DNA of 64,000 nt, from positions 62,001 through 126,000 of the forward strand of contig NZ_QGMQ01000008.1 of NCBI RefSeq assembly GCF_003259155.1. Reading direction: 5' to 3'. Source of the stretch: Marinimicrobium alkaliphilum (lineage in GTDB: Bacteria; Pseudomonadota; Gammaproteobacteria; Pseudomonadales; Cellvibrionaceae). Below are positions 8,721-16,354 of the stretch, one piece after another (the first letter of the stretch is position 1; each line of letters opens with the position of its first letter). Both the position numbers and the translations under genes were made by a program. A model generated the notes under the pieces. The model saw only the letters and a program-made list of their open reading frames with translations, did not search any database and had not been told where the DNA came from.

Positions 8721-9797
8721 ATGAATAATAATCAACGCTTCTTGTCGCTTGATGTCATGCGTGGTCTGACGCTGGCGCTGATGATATTGGTCAACACGCC
8801 GGGCAATTGGAGTGCAGTCTACGCGCCGCTGCTGCACGCTGATTGGCATGGGGCTACGCCCACCGATTACGTGTTCCCTTTCTTTTTGTTTATCGTCGGT
8901 TCGGCACTGTTTTTTTCCGGCCGTCGCCCTTTGCCGATGGACGTGAGGATGCGCAAGATTGTGCGTCGGAGTGTTCTGATTTTCCTGATCGGGATACTGC
9001 TCAACGCCTACCCATTCACGACCCCCCTATCCGAACTGAGGATACTGGGCGTGCTGCAACGGATTGCTTTGGCCTATCTGTTGGCGGCGCCTATCGCACT
9101 GTTTCTCGGAGCCCGCGCGCGCTGGGCGGTGATGGGGGTGTTGTTGATGGGCTATTGGGCACTGTTGCAACTGGGTAGCGATCCCTACGGCGTGAGTGGC
9201 AATGTCGTGCGCCAGGTGGACCTGTGGCTGCTCGGGCCGGACCGTTTGTGGCAGGGGCTGGGCGTTGCGTTTGATCCGGAAGGTCTTCTGTCGACGTTGC
9301 CCTCGGTGGTGTCGGTATTGATCGGCTATGAAGCAACCCGTCTCCTGTGCCTGCACGAAAACCGGAAAAGGGCGTTGCAAAGTTTGACTGTTGTGGGGGT
9401 GTTGTTGGTGCTCGCCGGGTTGCTTTGGCACACGGTGTTTCCGATCAACAAATATCTGTGGACCAGTTCGTTTGTATTGCTCACCGGCGGAGCCGCGCTA
9501 TTGGTACTGGTGGGGTTGATCCTGCTTGAACCTTTCAGGGCGGTAGCGCCGATGTATCGGGCCTGTGAAATCCTGGGCAAAAATCCGCTCTTTATCTATG
9601 TGTTGTCGATTGTCTGGGCAAAAACCCTGTACCTGATTCCGGTGGGTGATACCTCGGCTTACCCGTGGGGCTATCAGTGGTTGGCCCAGTGGCTGGCGCC
9701 GATGAATGCCTCGCTTGTCTTTGCGTTGGTGAGTGTGGCGGCGATGTGGGCGGTGGCCTGGGTGTTGCACCGCCGCCGTATTGTGATCGCTCTTTAG
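8721..9797 (+). CDS. nagX: NagX-like membrane acyltransferase (HGSNAT/DUF5009 family)
   Basis: 358 residues with about ten hydrophobic helices. The N-terminus (RFLSLDVMRGLTLALMILVNTPG ending in the first helix, then HADWHGATPTDYVFPFFLFIVG) is the hallmark of proteins related to heparan-alpha-glucosaminide N-acetyltransferase. The Asp-Xaa-Xaa-Arg-Gly and the His in HADW match the conserved family residues. In GlcNAc regulons this gene is called nagX; its exact reaction is not settled, and transmembrane (re)acetylation of glucosamine units is the usual proposal. It lies right after the nagP terminator and overlaps the convergent nagA stop by 4 bp (9794-9797). Confidence 0.8.
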   Translation: MNNNQRFLSLDVMRGLTLALMILVNTPGNWSAVYAPLLHADWHGATPTDYVFPFFLFIVGSALFFSGRRPLPMDVRMRKIVRRSVLIFLIGILLNAYPFTTPLSELRILGVLQRIALAYLLAAPIALFLGARARWAVMGVLLMGYWALLQLGSDPYGVSGNVVRQVDLWLLGPDRLWQGLGVAFDPEGLLSTLPSVVSVLIGYEATRLLCLHENRKRALQSLTVVGVLLVLAGLLWHTVFPINKYLWTSSFVLLTGGAALLVLVGLILLEPFRAVAPMYRACEILGKNPLFIYVLSIVWAKTLYLIPVGDTSAYPWGYQWLAQWLAPMNASLVFALVSVAAMWAVAWVLHRRRIVIAL

Positions 9798-10936
9798 GGC
9801 GAGAGGGGTTCGCCGTTGATCCAACTGTTGTGCATATTCAGCTGTGAGTCGATGGCGATCATGCTGGCCCGGTACCCGGGCGCGAGAGAGCCCAGTTCGT
9901 GATCCAGCCCCAGCATCGCCGCCGGGTAGCGACTGGCCATACGCAAGGCTTCGCCTAGCGTCAGATCGAGATCGCGAACGCTGTTGCGCACGGCGCTCAA
10001 CATATCCAGATCTGAGCCGGCGAGGGTGCCATCGGGTGTCGCACAGCGCCCGTTTTCGGCGCGAATGGTTTCACCTTTGAGCACAAACGATTTTTCCTCA
10101 GCACCGACACTGGGCATGGCGTCGCTGACCAGAATCATTTTTCCCTTGGGCTTGGCGGCGATGGCGACTTTGAGCGTTGCGGGGTGCACATGGTAGCCGT
10201 CCACAATCAGGCCGCACCAGCTGTTCGGGTCTTCCAGGGCAGCGCCCACTACCCCGGGCTCGCGACTGGTCATGGGGGTCATGGCATTGAACAGATGAGT
10301 AAAGCTGCTCAGGCCCGCGCGCAGCGCTGTGTGAATCTGTTCGTAGGTGGCGCCCGTATGACCGGCGGCGACGATGACGCCCGCCTCGGTCAGGGTGCGA
10401 ATGGCGTCCGGGGTTGTCAGTTCCGGTGCCAGGGTGACAAGGGTTTTGCCCCGCTTGAGTGAGCACAGCAGTGCCAGTGCCTCGTCGTCGATGCTGCGGA
10501 ATTTTTTGGGATCGTGTACCCCTTTGCGCTGTTCATTGAGAAAGGGCCCTTCCAGGTGAATGCCGAGGATACCCGGCACGCCTTCATCCATGGCCTGGGT
10601 GATGGCCGCGATACCCCGCGTCATTACGGCGAAGTCGTCGCTGATCAGGGTCGGCAACAAACCGGTGGTGCCGAACGGGCGATGGGCGGCGCTCAGGGTC
10701 TTCAGTGCGTCCACGGTTGGCGCGTCGTTAAACAGTACGCCGCCACCGCCATTGACCTGCGTGTCCAGTAAACCGGGTACCAGCAGGGCGCCGCCCAGGT
10801 TTGTCGACGGCAGGTCCGAAGGTAGCTGGTGCTGGGAAATCAGGTCGATAATGTATTCGCCCCGGTAGACCAGCACGTGATCGTCCAACCAGTGGTCCCC
10901 GGTAAAAATTCGGGCGTTGCTCAGGGCCTGGGTCAT
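9794..10936 (-). CDS. nagA: N-acetylglucosamine-6-phosphate deacetylase
   Basis: 380 residues, normal for NagA. It removes acetate from GlcNAc-6-P to give glucosamine-6-P. The amidohydrolase landmarks are present in order: GLLDTQVNGGGGV, the metal-binding HLEGPFLNEQRKGVHDP, AAGHTGATYEQ, THLFNAMTPM with the second His, and the catalytic Asp in VSDAMPSVG. ATGs occur at 10948 and 10936; GAGGCAAGCC precedes the one at 10936, which is chosen. It begins 14 bp after the nagB-II stop and belongs to the same NagR-controlled transcript. Confidence 0.93.
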   Translation of the reverse strand: MTQALSNARIFTGDHWLDDHVLVYRGEYIIDLISQHQLPSDLPSTNLGGALLVPGLLDTQVNGGGGVLFNDAPTVDALKTLSAAHRPFGTTGLLPTLISDDFAVMTRGIAAITQAMDEGVPGILGIHLEGPFLNEQRKGVHDPKKFRSIDDEALALLCSLKRGKTLVTLAPELTTPDAIRTLTEAGVIVAAGHTGATYEQIHTALRAGLSSFTHLFNAMTPMTSREPGVVGAALEDPNSWCGLIVDGYHVHPATLKVAIAAKPKGKMILVSDAMPSVGAEEKSFVLKGETIRAENGRCATPDGTLAGSDLDMLSAVRNSVRDLDLTLGEALRMASRYPAAMLGLDHELGSLAPGYRASMIAIDSQLNMHNSWINGEPLSP

Positions 10937-10949
10937 GGCTTGCCTCATG

Positions 10950-11999
10950 CTAGACGGTTTCGGTGACTTTGCGCAGGAACGGCGGTTCGTCCGGATTGTA
11001 GCCCCGGGCGATGGCCAGCGCATTGACCATCCGGTAAAAACTCTGGACGGTCAGGATCGGGGTCAGTATCGCATCCGGGCTCGCTGCGACCGGCAGGTTG
11101 TCCGCGTGCTCGGCACTGGGTGTAGCCAGCATAACCCGAGCGCCGCGCGCCCGAAAATCCTGGACCAGTTGCAAGGTGTCTTCCTGGGTTTCGTCCTTCT
11201 GGGCAAAGGCCAGGATCGGAAACTGATCCCCCACCAGCGCCATGGGGCCGTGGCGCACTTCTGCGGCGCTGAAGGCCTCGGCATGTAAGCCACAGGTCTC
11301 CTTGAGTTTGAGCGCCGCTTCCTGGGCGATACCAAAGCCCATGCCTCGTCCGATGACGAACAGATTGTTGACGCCTTTGAGAGCGTCGACCGCCGTTTGC
11401 CAGTCGCATTGCCAGGCTTGTTCGAGGGCACTCGGCAACTCATGGAGCGCTTTGGTGAGCGCGGTGTTACCCGACCAGGCGGCAACCAGTTGCACCATCG
11501 CCGTCAGGCTGCCGATATAGGACTTGGTGGCGGCAACGCTGACTTCGCTGCCCGCACACAGGGGCAGCACAATATCAGCACTCTGCGCCAGGGGGGAATC
11601 TTCCACATTCACCAGCGCCAGGGTCAGAGCGCCGGCCGCTTTGGCGCGCTCCACGTTGGTGAGCAGGTCGGGGCTCTTGCCTGACTGGGAGATGGCGATA
11701 AACAGGGTCTGCTCAAGCTTTTGGGGTACCCGGTAAACGGAGCTGATCGAGGGGGCTGCCGAGGCCGTGATCAAACCCAGTTGGGATTCAATCAGATACT
11801 TGGCGTAGGTGGCTGCGTGATCTGAACTGCCCCGGGCACAGGTGACGACCGCACGGGGCTGGTAGGCCTTCAGTGTGATCACTGCCTGCCTGATCGGCTC
11901 GGCATTGAGCTCCAGCTGGCGCGTGACCGCAGACGCAGCTTCGGCCGCTTCACGGAAGAGATGGGTATGCTCTGGCATCGGGGTAGTGTGGCTCGACAT
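10950..11999 (-). CDS. nagB: Glucosamine-6-phosphate deaminase, NagB-II type (SIS-domain, GlmS-like)
   Basis: 349 residues comprising two SIS domains but no GlmS glutaminase domain. It is predicted to convert GlcN-6-P to fructose-6-P plus ammonia. The first sugar-phosphate site has CARGSSDHAATYAKYL and FIAISQSGKSPD; the second has FVIGRGMGFGIAQEAALKLKETC. The C-terminus RGYNPDEPPFLRKVTETV is the typical GlmS/NagB-II tail. The start at 11999 follows GAGGAGCCT; upstream codons as far as 12053 overlap the operator and are rejected. It leads the nagB-nagA operon, with the NagR palindrome 29-42 bp before its ATG. Confidence 0.9.
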   Translation of the reverse strand: MSSHTTPMPEHTHLFREAAEAASAVTRQLELNAEPIRQAVITLKAYQPRAVVTCARGSSDHAATYAKYLIESQLGLITASAAPSISSVYRVPQKLEQTLFIAISQSGKSPDLLTNVERAKAAGALTLALVNVEDSPLAQSADIVLPLCAGSEVSVAATKSYIGSLTAMVQLVAAWSGNTALTKALHELPSALEQAWQCDWQTAVDALKGVNNLFVIGRGMGFGIAQEAALKLKETCGLHAEAFSAAEVRHGPMALVGDQFPILAFAQKDETQEDTLQLVQDFRARGARVMLATPSAEHADNLPVAASPDAILTPILTVQSFYRMVNALAIARGYNPDEPPFLRKVTETV

Positions 12000-12027
12000 A
12001 GGCTCCTCGGAACAGTTTTCAACGGCG

Positions 12028-12041
12028 AGACAACGTTGTCT
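12028..12041. promoter_or_regulatory. NagR operator, copy 2 (nagB-nagA promoter)
   Basis: The same AGACAACGTTGTCT palindrome as copies 1 and 3, here extended to a perfect 16 bp (GAGACAACGTTGTCTC, 12027-12042). It lies between the proposed promoter and the nagB-II ribosome-binding site. Confidence 0.85.
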
Positions 12042-12051
12042 CATTGGTGCC

Positions 12052-12080
12052 ATTGTGCCCCCTGTGGGCGATTCTGTAAA
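12052..12080 (-). promoter_or_regulatory. Possible promoter of nagB-nagA
   Basis: On the minus strand TTTACA (12080-12075) and CACAAT (12057-12052) are 17 bp apart, and the operator begins 9 bp further on. The -10 matches consensus at four of six positions, so this is a moderate candidate only. Confidence 0.4.
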
Positions 12081-12092
12081 GGCTTGGTGCCG

Positions 12093-13124
12093 TCAGCCGC
12101 GCCCGCTGGGGGGCGCGGTGGAGTCGCGCACGATCAGTGCCGGGTGAAAGCCGAGGCTCTCGGGCGCTTGGGTTCGGCCTTTGTCCGCGCGCATCTGATC
12201 GATCAGCAGGGCCGTGGCGCGGCGGGCGATTTCAGTGATGGGCTGGCCAGCGGTGGTGAGGTTGGGCCAGGACTGGCGGGAGAAGGGACTGTCCTCAAAG
12301 CCGGCGATGGACAGCTGCCCGGGCACGTCCAAACCGGACAGGCGCGCGGCGAACAGTGCGCCTGCGGCGATTTCATCGTTACAGGCGAAAATCGCCGTGG
12401 GCTTGTCGTCCAGCGTCAGTAAGTGCTTGCTTCGGTCAACGCCGGAGGCGAATGAGAACTGCCCCGGAAGTACCCATTCGGGCCTGGCGTCGATGCGCTG
12501 CTCCGCCAGTGCCTGGCGATAGCCCGCTTCACGCTCGGTGCTGGATTTGTGGGCCTGATCCCCGCCCAGAAAGGCGACTTTGCGATGGCCCAGTTCGAGC
12601 AGGTGGCGGGTGATCTGGTAGGCCGCTTCCCGGTCGTCGATATAGACGCAGGGATTCTGCGCCTCGGGCGCCTCTGAGCCCGAGATGATGGATACCCGGT
12701 TGACCTTGCGCTTCTCCAGGGCCGCCAGTACCTCGGGCATCTCCGAGGCGGGGGGCGTGAGGATCAGGCCGCCGACCTGACTGCGATCGAGCATGCTGTC
12801 AATCTCGTCAATCAGATCCGGGGCCGATGTATCGCAGGGGTGGATCACCAATTCGAAGCCCTGACGCCGGCACTCATCGAGCATCCCGCGCTGCATATCA
12901 ATCACATAGTTGCTGTTGGGGTTGTCGTAGATGAACCCGATCGACGAGGCGGTGCCGCGCAGCTCGCGGGCCGCGTAGTTGGGTTGGTAGTTGAGTGCCT
13001 TGACCGCCTTCCAGACCTTCTCCTGCAGTTCCTTACCCACGCTGGGTTCGCGGTTGATCACCCGGGAGACCGTTTTGAAAGAGACTCCGGCGAGTTTGGC
13101 GACATCCTTAATGGTCGGTTTCAT
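12093..13124 (-). CDS. nagR: LacI-family repressor of the GlcNAc genes
   Basis: 343 residues, a normal LacI length. The helix-turn-helix is at the N-terminus (TIKDVAKLAGVSFKTVSRVINREP), with the hinge helix region NYAARELRGTASS and then a periplasmic-binding-protein-like effector domain to the end. The frame is open to 13202, but the ATG at 13124 starts the canonical MKPTIKDVA. An extended -10 (GTGTATACT around 13166) lies 40 bp upstream. The three identical palindromes near nagK, nagB and the GH20 gene are its expected operators. The effector is probably GlcNAc-6-P or GlcN-6-P, from what is known of NagR-type LacI proteins; this is inference. Confidence 0.88.
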   Translation of the reverse strand: MKPTIKDVAKLAGVSFKTVSRVINREPSVGKELQEKVWKAVKALNYQPNYAARELRGTASSIGFIYDNPNSNYVIDMQRGMLDECRRQGFELVIHPCDTSAPDLIDEIDSMLDRSQVGGLILTPPASEMPEVLAALEKRKVNRVSIISGSEAPEAQNPCVYIDDREAAYQITRHLLELGHRKVAFLGGDQAHKSSTEREAGYRQALAEQRIDARPEWVLPGQFSFASGVDRSKHLLTLDDKPTAIFACNDEIAAGALFAARLSGLDVPGQLSIAGFEDSPFSRQSWPNLTTAGQPITEIARRATALLIDQMRADKGRTQAPESLGFHPALIVRDSTAPPSGRG

Positions 13125-13219
13125 AGCGGTTGAACGGGTTCCCGGCTGGTCAGTGGAAAACGGGCAGTATACACCAAGGCTGGATTCTGACGTTTTGAGC
13201 ACAAGCCGGGGCCGGGGAA

Positions 13220-13349
13220 CCCTTTCCGGGACCGTCTGCCGCTGGACGACCCACAGGGATGTGGGGAGTGTCCCGAAGCGCCGGGAGCGCGCAGGGACCG
13301 GCGGCAGTCGAGCCCCCAGGGATGGGTTTACGGCGTGTCCCGGAAGGGG
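13220..13349 (+). repeat. Long-armed structured repeat, copy A
   Basis: The arm CCCTTTCCGGGAC (13220-13232) pairs with GTCCCGGAAGGGG (13337-13349), with one G.T-type change; imperfect pairing may continue outward. Inside are the hairpin CCCACAGGGATGTGGG and the shared core CCAGGGATGGGTTTACGGCG just before the closing arm. About 130 bp are nearly identical to copy B at 22889-23048, 9.7 kb away. Confidence 0.8.
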
Positions 13350-13392
13350 ATCCCTGCCTTCAGCGGGCTACAGGCAAGGTGTTCAGCTGGGC

Positions 13393-13420
13393 TTGCATTT
13401 GCCAGAGGGTGCGCTAAACT
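13393..13420 (+). promoter_or_regulatory. Promoter of the GH20 chitobiase gene
   Basis: TTGCAT (13393-13398), a 16-bp spacer and TAAACT (13415-13420) precede the NagR palindrome by 5 bp. This is the same geometry as at nagK. Confidence 0.55.
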
Positions 13421-13425
13421 GTGTG

Positions 13426-13439
13426 AGACAACGTTGTCT
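13426..13439. promoter_or_regulatory. NagR operator, copy 3 (GH20 promoter)
   Basis: A perfect AGACAACGTTGTCT, ending 39 bp before the GH20 start codon and just downstream of the proposed -10. This places the secreted hexosaminidase under the same repressor as nagK-nagP and nagB-nagA. Confidence 0.85.
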
Positions 13440-13478
13440 TGCCGTTTTGCGGCCATTCAGTAAGAGGGAGTCAAAATA

Positions 13479-16046
13479 ATGAGAATCTGCCTGGCGCTAG
13501 TGATGGGAGCGCTGATGAGTCTGTCCATAGGGGCCCATGCCCTGAGTCAGAGCGACGTGAACACCTTTGCCGAGGGCGCCAGTCTGCGCTTTGCGGTGCT
13601 CAGCAATCTGGCTGGGGGTGGTCCGCATATCCGGTTGCAGTTGGAGAATCCCACCTCGGTCAGTCTGCCCGGGGGTGAGGCCGACTGGGCGATCTATTTT
13701 CACTCGGTGCGCCGGATTGCGACAGTGGAAGAGGCCGGACTCCGGCTCAGTCATGTGCAGGGTGATCTGCACCGCCTTGCGTCCACAGCGGATTTCGCCG
13801 GTCTCGCTTCGGGGCAGACGGTGACGCTCGACTATCGCGCATCCGCACACATGATCAGCTACACCGATTTTATGCCGCGGGCATTCCTCGTAAGCGGCGA
13901 TGCCGAACCCGTGGTGTTCGCCAATACCGATACTGAAGACATTCGCGCTTTTGTGGAACCGATTGAGCGTGCTGATCAGCGCCTGCGTTCGCATTCCGAT
14001 GCTGTGTCGCCCGCCACCGCCGCCAGTCGTTACGACGCCAACCGGCGCGTCAATGCGGTGGAGGTCAGTGCCAGCGATGTTCGCGAGCGCATTATTCCCA
14101 AGCCCTCTTCGGTCAACACCCGCCGGGGCACGGTGACTCTGAGTGGGGACTGGTCCATTCACTACGCGGGACGGCTCGCCAGCGAGGCCGCCTTCCTGCA
14201 GGCGGCGTTGAGCGGCGTATTTGAGCGCGAGGTGGCTGCGCGTGCCGGTGATGGCAGCGGCGATGGCCCGGTTGTGATCCTCAGGGTCGACCCGGAGGCG
14301 CGCGGTCTGCCCGAAGCCGCAGAGAGTTACATTCTGACGCTTGAGCGTGACCGTATCGAGATTATCGGACGCGACAACGCCGGTGCTTTTTACGGCGCAC
14401 AGAGTCTGCTCAACCTGCTTCCCGCACGGGTTCAGGATGGCTATGCCTTGCCGCGCCTGACGGTGGTTGATTCTCCCCGCGCCAGTTGGCGGGGTATGCA
14501 CTATGACATGGCACGCAACTTTCACGGCAAAGCCGTCACTCTGCGTCTGATCGATCAGATGGCGCGCTACAAACTCAATCGTCTGCACCTGCACTTGACC
14601 GAGGATGAAGGCTGGCGCCTGGAAATTCCCGGGTTGCCCGAGCTGACCGATATCGGTGGCCATCGCTGCTTTGATCTGAGCGAGCGCCGCTGTCTGTTGA
14701 CTCAGTTGGGTACCGGCCCTCACACCAGTGGCTCCGGCAATGGGTACTATTCACGCGACGATTTCATCGAGATTTTGCGGTACGCCGCCGAGCGTCATAT
14801 CGAAGTGATTCCCGAAATTGACATGCCCGGCCACGCCCGCGCGGCGGTCAAGGCAATGGACGCTCGTTATCAGCGGTTGATGGAGGCGGGCGAGGATACC
14901 GAAGCACGCCGCTATTTGTTGGCCGACCCGGACGACACCTCCGAGTACCTGACGGTACAGAACTACAGCGATAATTCCATTAACGTCTGTATGGAATCCA
15001 CCTACGCCTTTATCGATAAAGTGATGTACGAATTGCAGGCCATGTACCGTGAAGCCGGGCAGAGCTTAGGCGTATTTCATTTGGGCGGTGACGAAGTGGG
15101 TCGAGGCTCCTGGACGGGCTCGCCCGAGTGCGAGGCGCTGATCCGGGGTGAATCCGGGCTCGCCGGAACGGGTGATTTGATGCCTTACTTTGTCAGCCGG
15201 GTGGCGGAGCTTGCCAGTCATCGGGGACTTGCCGTTGCCGCCTGGGAAGACGGCATGATGCACGACGCCCAGCAACCCTTCAATCGTGACCGCTTCGAGA
15301 ACGATCGGGTTCTGGTGAACCCTTGGGACAATATCTGGGAGTGGGGCGCCGGTGATCGGGCCTACCGTTTTGCCAATGCCGGTTACGAGGTGATTCTGTC
15401 GCACGCTACCCACTTGTACTTTGATCATCCCCACGAGGCGCATCCCGAGGAGCGGGGTTACTATTGGGCGACCCGTTATACCGACACGGAAAAAGTGTTC
15501 GGCTATCTGCCCGATTATGTTTACGCCAACGCGACCACGAACCGTAATGGTGAGCCCATTGAAGACCTGGAAACGCTTCTGGGGCGGGCGGTGACACCGT
15601 TGAAAAAGCCCGAAAACATTCTCGGCATACAGGGGCAGGTCTGGACCGAAACCATCCGCACCGCCGAGCAACTGGAGGCCATGCTTTACCCCCGAGTTAT
15701 CGCGCTGGCGGAGCGTGCCTGGCACCGCGCCGGATGGGAGGGGGAGAAGCCCGATACCCGGGCGCGGGATCAGGACTATGCCCGCTTCGTCCGGGTGTTG
15801 GCGACGCGCGAATTACCAAAGCTGCTGGACGGTGGGGCCGGTTTCCACCTTTTGCCGCCCGGTGCACGCGTTGACCAGGGTCAGTTGCATGCCAATACGG
15901 CAATGCCCGGTCTGACCATTGAGTACAGTACCGACGGTGGCAGCAGCTGGCAGCCCTACCATGGGTCCGTTGCAATGCCCGAGGGTGAGGTTGTGCTACG
16001 CACCCGGCTGGGTCATAACGTGAGTCGTTCAACTCTCGTGGAGTAG
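13479..16046 (+). CDS. Exported GH20 chitobiase / beta-N-acetylhexosaminidase
   Basis: 855 residues. A signal peptide (MRICLALVMGALMSLSIGAHA) leads into an N-terminal carbohydrate-binding chitobiase domain (about residues 25-190), a GH20b alpha/beta domain (about 200-340), the GH20 barrel (about 345-750) and a small C-terminal beta domain. Barrel motifs include RLHLHLTEDEGWRLEI, EIDMPGHARAA and the catalytic Asp538-Glu539 pair in FHLGGDEVGRGSW. It splits chitobiose or longer chitooligosaccharides to GlcNAc by substrate-assisted catalysis, probably in the periplasm. AAGAGGGAG before the ATG supports this start. The NagR operator upstream ties its expression to GlcNAc. Confidence 0.93.
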   Translation: MRICLALVMGALMSLSIGAHALSQSDVNTFAEGASLRFAVLSNLAGGGPHIRLQLENPTSVSLPGGEADWAIYFHSVRRIATVEEAGLRLSHVQGDLHRLASTADFAGLASGQTVTLDYRASAHMISYTDFMPRAFLVSGDAEPVVFANTDTEDIRAFVEPIERADQRLRSHSDAVSPATAASRYDANRRVNAVEVSASDVRERIIPKPSSVNTRRGTVTLSGDWSIHYAGRLASEAAFLQAALSGVFEREVAARAGDGSGDGPVVILRVDPEARGLPEAAESYILTLERDRIEIIGRDNAGAFYGAQSLLNLLPARVQDGYALPRLTVVDSPRASWRGMHYDMARNFHGKAVTLRLIDQMARYKLNRLHLHLTEDEGWRLEIPGLPELTDIGGHRCFDLSERRCLLTQLGTGPHTSGSGNGYYSRDDFIEILRYAAERHIEVIPEIDMPGHARAAVKAMDARYQRLMEAGEDTEARRYLLADPDDTSEYLTVQNYSDNSINVCMESTYAFIDKVMYELQAMYREAGQSLGVFHLGGDEVGRGSWTGSPECEALIRGESGLAGTGDLMPYFVSRVAELASHRGLAVAAWEDGMMHDAQQPFNRDRFENDRVLVNPWDNIWEWGAGDRAYRFANAGYEVILSHATHLYFDHPHEAHPEERGYYWATRYTDTEKVFGYLPDYVYANATTNRNGEPIEDLETLLGRAVTPLKKPENILGIQGQVWTETIRTAEQLEAMLYPRVIALAERAWHRAGWEGEKPDTRARDQDYARFVRVLATRELPKLLDGGAGFHLLPPGARVDQGQLHANTAMPGLTIEYSTDGGSSWQPYHGSVAMPEGEVVLRTRLGHNVSRSTLVE

Positions 16047-16354
16047 TGTTTGTCACCAGGATGAGGTTGCCCTTTAGTGGGTCGCTGCGCACGCTTTCGA
16101 GGCGTAAACAGTGGCTGCTGGGCGCTCTTTTGTCCTTGGAAAAGTTGCGCCCAAATTAAGAGAGAAAATATATAACATTATCTAATTATATATTTGATAT
16201 TTTCTATCTTTATTGGTATGTTCGTTGTGTAATTACTAACAAGGTTGTAGGCAGAGGCAGCGGTACTGAAATGGACCTGTGTTCAGTGAACACCACTGAC
16301 ACGGTTCCAATACAACCTGGGGCAAAAAAACCGAAACTGGGGAGTTAAGACGTC
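16047..16354. other. Long AT-rich leader upstream of the TonB receptor, with a 15-bp palindrome
   Basis: This 308-bp gap has an AT-rich block at about 16155-16240, a likely promoter zone, then a leader with the perfect 7-1-7 palindrome GTGTTCAGTGAACAC at 16279-16293. A strong ribosome-binding site (GGGGAG, 16339-16344) precedes the receptor ATG. No NagR palindrome was found here and no ORF is convincing. Confidence 0.55.

Larger units (their letters stand above)
13125..13478. other. Divergent control region between nagR and the GH20 chitobiase gene
   Basis: This 354-bp gap holds, in order, the nagR promoter side (13125-13200), one copy of the long-armed structured repeat (13220-13349), and the GH20 promoter and NagR operator (13393-13439). 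The two promoters are therefore separated by the repeat element. Confidence 0.7.
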
